Origin: Bacteroidales bacterium
GTDB taxonomy: Bacteria; Bacteroidota; Bacteroidia; Bacteroidales; UBA1556
Direction of reading: 5' to 3'
Assembly (NCBI GenBank): GCA_029939445.1
Contig: JAOZSY010000057.1
Coordinates: 3,369 to 13,255, forward strand
Length of the DNA stretch: 9,887 bases
The position numbers and the translations under genes are program-made. A model generated the notes under the pieces. It was not told the origin of the DNA and ran no database searches. It saw only the letters and a program-made list of their open reading frames with translations. This document shows positions 6,484-9,887 of the stretch, piece by piece. The number at the start of each line of letters is the position of its first letter. Position 1 is the first letter of the stretch.

Positions 6484-7047
6484 TTATATTTCTTCGCCTT
6501 CAGGACCTTTTGTGTTTGTAGTAGGAGCTCCTTTTAGTTTAATAAGAATATAACTAGCAATTTGATTAATTTGCTCATCAGTTAATTGACTTTGAAATGG
6601 AGTCATTCCTTTTTCAGCCTTACCATATTTGATAATTTTGAAAACACTAGCTACATCACCACCATTTATCCAAAAATTATCTGTAAGGTCAGCTCCAATA
6701 TTACTAGCACCATGACAGGCATCGCATGCTTTACTTGCATATAATTTAACGCCTTCAGCCATAGCTGCATCATCAGTTAATAATACAATATTCTCTTCGT
6801 CAAAATTATTAACTGGTCTATCTGCTTCTGCTTCTGCCATCTCAGTATTATACTCGTCTATTTGCGATGGGCCATCATATACATGATAATAAAATACATA
6901 AAATACAGACCATACTATTGATGCATAAAAGATGTACATTAACCATGGTGGTGGTGGATTGTCTAATTCCTTAATCCCATCATAGTCATGGTCGATCATC
7001 AATTTACTATCTTGAGTCTCTTGGTTATATTGTTCGTCATTTGCCAT
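6484..7047 (-). CDS. ccoP: cbb3-type cytochrome c oxidase subunit III, monohaem CcoP
   Basis: This is a 187-residue membrane-anchored cytochrome c. The CcoP hallmark DHDYDGIKELDNPPPPWL is at about residues 19-36 and leads into one membrane helix (about 35-55). The single cytochrome c domain covers about 90-175, with the haem-binding motif Cys108-Asp-Ala-Cys111-His112 and a likely axial Met148 in KGMTPF. CcoP passes electrons from soluble or membrane donors to CcoO and on to the haem-copper centre. Proteobacterial CcoP is usually about 300 residues with two haem c domains, so this one is short and single-haem, as is often found in Bacteroidota. It starts 2 bases after the ccoQ stop, implying translational coupling, and is followed by a stem-loop terminator. 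Confidence 0.95.
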   Translation of the reverse strand: MANDEQYNQETQDSKLMIDHDYDGIKELDNPPPPWLMYIFYASIVWSVFYVFYYHVYDGPSQIDEYNTEMAEAEADRPVNNFDEENIVLLTDDAAMAEGVKLYASKACDACHGASNIGADLTDNFWINGGDVASVFKIIKYGKAEKGMTPFQSQLTDEQINQIASYILIKLKGAPTTNTKGPEGEEI

Positions 7048-7049
7048 AA

Positions 7050-7256
7050 TTATTTCGATTTATCTTGTGAATCAAATTTATTAGAAGCTAGTCCATCTTC
7101 AAAAGGAAATTCTCCAAATTCCTTATATTCTTTCTTATTTCCTGTAATAATAATGTAAGAAACATAAATAAAGAATAAGAAAAAGATTAAAGAAATAATA
7201 GATTGCACATCTACTGCTATTGCCATTTCTCTAATGTAATGAATTGCTAGTTTCAT
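7050..7256 (-). CDS. ccoQ: cbb3 oxidase small subunit CcoQ-like protein
   Basis: This is a 68-residue single-helix membrane protein. The helix is at about residues 18-38, followed by a charged tail that includes KKEYKEFGEFPFEDG, reminiscent of the region after the helix in FixQ/CcoQ proteins. CcoQ stabilises the association of CcoP with the oxidase core. Sequence conservation is weak in such short proteins, so the call rests mainly on size, topology and position between ccoNO and ccoP. The ATG at 7256 gives an 11-residue leader before a second Met. Either could be the start. It overlaps nothing and ends 2 bases before ccoP. A 10-bp hairpin precedes it. Confidence 0.85.
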   Translation of the reverse strand: MKLAIHYIREMAIAVDVQSIISLIFFLFFIYVSYIIITGNKKEYKEFGEFPFEDGLASNKFDSQDKSK

Positions 7257-7272
7257 ATTTTTAAATTTGATT

Positions 7273-7294
7273 GGAAAGGCTTAAAAGCCTTTCC
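7273..7294 (-). promoter_or_regulatory. hairpin between ccoNO and ccoQ
   Basis: GGAAAGGCTT and AAGCCTTTCC flank two bases, forming a perfect 10-bp inverted repeat (9 bp with a 4-base loop in practice). It is 26 bases after the ccoNO stop and 16 bases before the ccoQ start. No T run follows, so it is more likely an RNA processing or stability element inside the operon than a full terminator. It may set the ratio of CcoNO to CcoQ/CcoP. Confidence 0.55.
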
Positions 7295-7320
7295 GAAAAT
7301 ATTATTTATCTATTTATAAT

Positions 7321-9456
7321 CTATTTATGAGATTTTGTGATATCAACACCTAAACGTTGCATATATGCAATCACTGCAAGTATTTCTCTATCTTTTTCAA
7401 CCTCTATACCATTGCTTTTTAAATCATCAGCAATACTTTGACCTTGTTTTAATAAATTTTCAACAGCAATTAGGTCAAATCCTTCTGCGTATGGAACTCC
7501 AAGAGTTTGCATAGCACGAATCTTTACAGGTATTGCCTCTAAATCTATTTGATCTGAAATAAACCAAGGGTATGCAGGCATTACTGATTCAGCAATTACA
7601 TCTTGTGGACGTAAGAAGTGATTGTAATGCCAAGTATTAGATTTATACATTGGTCCGCCAACTACACCTTCACGAGCTAAGTCTGGACCCATCCTACGAG
7701 ATCCCCATTGATATGGGTGGTCGTAAACAAATTCACCAGCTTTAGAGTATTCACCATAACGCTCAGTTTCTGAACGGAAAGGACGAACCTGCTGTGAGTG
7801 ACATGTGTAACAACCTTCACGTACATAAATGTCTCTTCCGGCTAATTCTAGAGGAGTATAAGGTTGAACACTTTCTATAGTAGGAACATTAGATTTTACC
7901 ATGAAACCAGGTACTAATTCAATAATTGATCCTATCGCAATAGCTATAAATGCCCATATTGTAAATGGAACCCAACGACGCTCAACCCAACGGTGAGGAG
8001 TTTCTCCACTTTCACGAGATTTCTTCATTGGCTCTAATGCAGGTGCGCTAGCTTCTTCTTCAGCAATTAATTTACCCGATCTTGCAGTCATAATAGTATT
8101 AAAAGCAAACATTAAGAATCCTATTAGATATAATAGACCACCAAAAGAACGTAAGTAATACATTGGAAGAATTTGTGTTACAGTCTCCATAAAGTTAGGA
8201 TATGCAAGGAATCCTTCTGGAGTAAATTCTTTCCACATTAAGGCTTGAGTGATTGCCGCCCAATATAATGGCACAGCGTATATAATCATTCCTAATGTTC
8301 CAATCCAGAAGTGCCCATTTGCCATTTTTTCAGAATACATTTTTGTATTGAATAAACGTGGCCATAACCAGTATATCATACCAAAAATCATAAAACCATT
8401 CCATCCCATTGCTCCAATATGTACGTGAGCAATAGTCCAGTCGGTAAAGTGACTAATAGCGTTTACACTCTTAAGAGATAATAGTGGACCTTCGAATGTT
8501 GACATACCATAAGCGGTAACACCAACAACATAAAACTTTAGAACAGCACTATCACGTACTCTGTCCCATGCTCCACGAAGTGTTAATAATCCATTAACCA
8601 TACCACCCCACGAAGGCATAAGTAGCATTACTGAAAATACTACACCCATACTTTGTGCCCAAGCTGGTAATGCTTGATAAAGTAAGTGGTGTGGCCCCGC
8701 CCAAATATAAAGGAAGATAAGAGCCCAAAAGTGTATGATTGATAATTTATATGAATATACAGGACGATTAGCTGCTTTTGGTAAGAAGTAATACATCAAA
8801 CCAAGCATTGGCGTTGTAAGGAAAAATGCTACTGCATTATGACCATACCACCATTGTACTAGTGCATCTTGAATACCAGCGTATATAGAATAACTCTCAA
8901 ACCAGCCTGTTGGTATAGCTAAGTTATTAACTATCCAAAGTACAGCAATTGTAATGAAAGTAGAAATATAGAACCATATTGCTACATATATATGTCGTAC
9001 TCGACGTATAGCTAAGGTTCCAAGCATATTCCAACCAAATACAACCCATATTAAAGCTACAGCAATGTCAATTGGCCATGAAAGTTCAGCATATTCTTTA
9101 CCTTGAGTATAACCCAAAGGTAATGTTATAGCTGCTGCTACAATTATAAGCTGCCACCCCCAAAAATGAATTCGTCCTAATAGGTCGCTATACATTCTTG
9201 TTTTTAGTAGTCGCTGCATGCTGTAATATGCTGCAGTGAAAATACCGTTACCTACAAAGGCGAAAATAATTGCATTGGTATGTAATGGGCGTAAACGACC
9301 AAAAGTTAGCCAAGGCAGATTGAAGTTCATCGCAGGAAATGCTAATTGCAATGCAATTAGTAACCCAACCAGTACTCCTACAACGCCCCATAAAATTGTG
9401 ACGCCACCAAACAGCCTTACAATTTTATTGTCATAGTAAAATGTTTGTTGTTCCAT
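7321..9456 (-). CDS. ccoNO: cbb3-type cytochrome c oxidase, fused subunits I and II (CcoN-CcoO)
   Basis: This 711-residue protein joins the catalytic subunit CcoN (about 1-475) to the monohaem cytochrome CcoO (about 490-711). It reduces oxygen to water and pumps protons across the inner membrane. CcoN shows the expected ligands: His59 (RPLHTNA) and His346 for haem b, His344 for haem b3, and His206, His256 and His257 for CuB. Tyr250 sits at the position of the tyrosine cross-linked to a CuB histidine, and Glu322 lies in FEGP. These residues are offset by one from those I recall for the Pseudomonas stutzeri enzyme. CcoO has one membrane helix (about 496-517), the haem c motif Cys549-Tyr-Thr-Cys552-His553 followed by SQQVRPF, and likely axial Met626 in ESVMPAYP. 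All catalytic residues are present. The fusion is common in Bacteroidota. It starts 28 bases after ccoS. Confidence 0.98.
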   Translation of the reverse strand: MEQQTFYYDNKIVRLFGGVTILWGVVGVLVGLLIALQLAFPAMNFNLPWLTFGRLRPLHTNAIIFAFVGNGIFTAAYYSMQRLLKTRMYSDLLGRIHFWGWQLIIVAAAITLPLGYTQGKEYAELSWPIDIAVALIWVVFGWNMLGTLAIRRVRHIYVAIWFYISTFITIAVLWIVNNLAIPTGWFESYSIYAGIQDALVQWWYGHNAVAFFLTTPMLGLMYYFLPKAANRPVYSYKLSIIHFWALIFLYIWAGPHHLLYQALPAWAQSMGVVFSVMLLMPSWGGMVNGLLTLRGAWDRVRDSAVLKFYVVGVTAYGMSTFEGPLLSLKSVNAISHFTDWTIAHVHIGAMGWNGFMIFGMIYWLWPRLFNTKMYSEKMANGHFWIGTLGMIIYAVPLYWAAITQALMWKEFTPEGFLAYPNFMETVTQILPMYYLRSFGGLLYLIGFLMFAFNTIMTARSGKLIAEEEASAPALEPMKKSRESGETPHRWVERRWVPFTIWAFIAIAIGSIIELVPGFMVKSNVPTIESVQPYTPLELAGRDIYVREGCYTCHSQQVRPFRSETERYGEYSKAGEFVYDHPYQWGSRRMGPDLAREGVVGGPMYKSNTWHYNHFLRPQDVIAESVMPAYPWFISDQIDLEAIPVKIRAMQTLGVPYAEGFDLIAVENLLKQGQSIADDLKSNGIEVEKDREILAVIAYMQRLGVDITKSHK

Positions 9457-9484
9457 AAAAATTTAATTTAATGAGTAAAATTAG

Positions 9485-9655
9485 TTAATTATTATCTTTT
9501 GTGTCTTTATTTGGTAATTCATCATCAAAAAGAATCCTGACAGATGGTGTATAATCATCTTCATATTGATTAGTTTTTACAGCCCATAAAAATGCTCCAA
9601 GAAAGCCAAGGGCAACAAATAAACTGATTGTAATTAGAACGAAAATAACTTGCAT
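9485..9655 (-). CDS. ccoS: cbb3 oxidase maturation protein CcoS
   Basis: This short gene encodes 56 residues starting MQVIFVLITISLFVALGFLG. One membrane helix (about 3-25) is followed by the CcoS hallmark region with Asp33-Asp34-Tyr-Thr-Pro and a run RILFDDE at about 40-46. CcoS is needed to insert cofactors (haem b and CuB) into CcoN. The length and the acidic tail fit the family well. The ATG at 9655 gives the standard short N-terminus. A -7 element lies 27 bases upstream. The gene ends 28 bases before ccoNO, so it is probably the first gene of the structural operon. In many genomes ccoS directly follows the copper ATPase gene ccoI. Here no ccoI reading frame is present in the 232 bases upstream. 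Confidence 0.93.
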   Translation of the reverse strand: MQVIFVLITISLFVALGFLGAFLWAVKTNQYEDDYTPSVRILFDDELPNKDTKDNN

Positions 9656-9681
9656 ACTGTTTGTCTGAATTTTAAGTAGTG

Positions 9682-9689
9682 CAAATATA
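9682..9689 (-). promoter_or_regulatory. -7 promoter element of the ccoS-ccoNOQP operon
   Basis: On the minus strand this reads TATATTTG, a full match to the Bacteroidota -7 consensus TAnnTTTG. The transcript would start near 9677, about 22 bases before the ccoS ATG. No TTG/TTTG -33 element is found at the normal distance, and a palindrome occupies the region just upstream instead, which suggests activator-assisted transcription. Confidence 0.55.
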
Positions 9690-9700
9690 AATAATATATT

Positions 9701-9730
9701 TTAATTAGAGGTATTGAAATACCTAATTAG
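9701..9730. promoter_or_regulatory. palindromic operator candidate upstream of ccoS
   Basis: AGGTATT-GA-AATACCT at 9709-9724 is a perfect 7-bp inverted repeat with a 2-base centre. Allowing a 2-base bulge, pairing extends outward through TAATTAG (9702-9708) and CTAATTA-type sequence on the other side (to 9730). Its centre lies about 40 bases before the inferred transcript start, the usual position for CRP/FNR-type class II activators. The half-sites do not match the classical FNR sequence TTGAT/ATCAA, so the regulator is unknown. A terminator of a gene beyond the window is the alternative. Confidence 0.45.
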
Positions 9731-9887
9731 AAGGGTTTATTTGTAATTTGTAATATATCTAAATAATGCATGTAAAGCACAGATATACAGTGTGTAGTAA
9801 TATCTTTCTTATAAATAGTATGTAGATAATGCAATTCTGTTCTAAATAAACGTCTTTAAATTAATACTTGAATATGGTATATATTAG

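Larger units (their letters stand above)
9656..9887. other. non-coding leader upstream of ccoS
   Basis: I see no plausible gene on either strand in these 232 bases at the window edge. The part nearest ccoS holds a -7 promoter element and a palindrome, annotated separately. The rest (about 9731-9887) is AT-rich with nothing I can identify. Confidence 0.65.

Noticed and set aside
9236..9436. Plus-strand 66-codon frame opposite the start of ccoNO
   Set aside because: It is antisense to conserved CcoN helices with no independent support.
9766..9825. Plus-strand micro-ORF of 19 codons in the ccoS leader
   Set aside because: Too short, no family resemblance, and opposite to every other gene in the window.

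Overview
The window looks like a piece of a Bacteroidota (Bacteroidetes) chromosome. It is strongly AT-rich. Its CcoN and CcoO are fused into one chain, followed by separate ccoQ and ccoP, with ccoS directly upstream, an arrangement typical of that phylum. Three start regions carry a TAnnTTTG -7 element of the Bacteroidota primary sigma factor, and there are no strong purine-rich ribosome binding sites. The genus cannot be fixed from this sequence.

All eleven recognised genes lie on the minus strand, so transcription runs from high to low coordinates. In transcription order: (1) 9887-9656 is a non-coding leader with a 16-base palindrome and a -7 element. (2) 9655-6484 holds ccoS, ccoNO, ccoQ and ccoP, which supply the structural subunits and one maturation factor of a cbb3-type cytochrome c oxidase. 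A perfect 14-bp stem-loop after ccoP marks the end of this unit. (3) 6289-4215 holds ccoG and ccoH, assembly factors of the same oxidase, with a 170-base spacer full of inverted repeats between them. (4) 4132-2421 holds a DUF2007-type protein and a two-domain GNAT-like acyltransferase of the YghO type, with no evident link to respiration. (5) 2420-2117 is a gene-free, repeat-rich spacer. (6) 2116-76 holds exbB, exbD and tonB, a complete energy-transduction unit for outer-membrane TonB-dependent transport. (7) 75-1 is a short, less AT-rich, hairpin-forming tail.

Functionally, the cco genes build a high-affinity, proton-pumping terminal oxidase suited to low oxygen. CcoNO carries the haem b / haem b3-CuB centre and one haem c. 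CcoP is a short single-haem subunit. CcoQ and CcoH are small membrane factors for stability and assembly, CcoG is an Fe-S protein implicated in copper reduction for CuB, and CcoS is a maturation factor. The copper-exporting ATPase CcoI is not in the window. ExbB-ExbD-TonB would use the proton gradient that respiration creates, but the sequence gives no evidence of co-regulation.

I see no new multi-gene system, mobile element, CRISPR array, tRNA or rRNA. The points most worth checking are non-coding: the palindrome upstream of ccoS, the heptamer array enclosed in an inverted repeat at 2361-2420, the near-identical direct repeats bracketing a purine-rich insert at 2236-2377, and the palindromic elements on both sides of ccoH.
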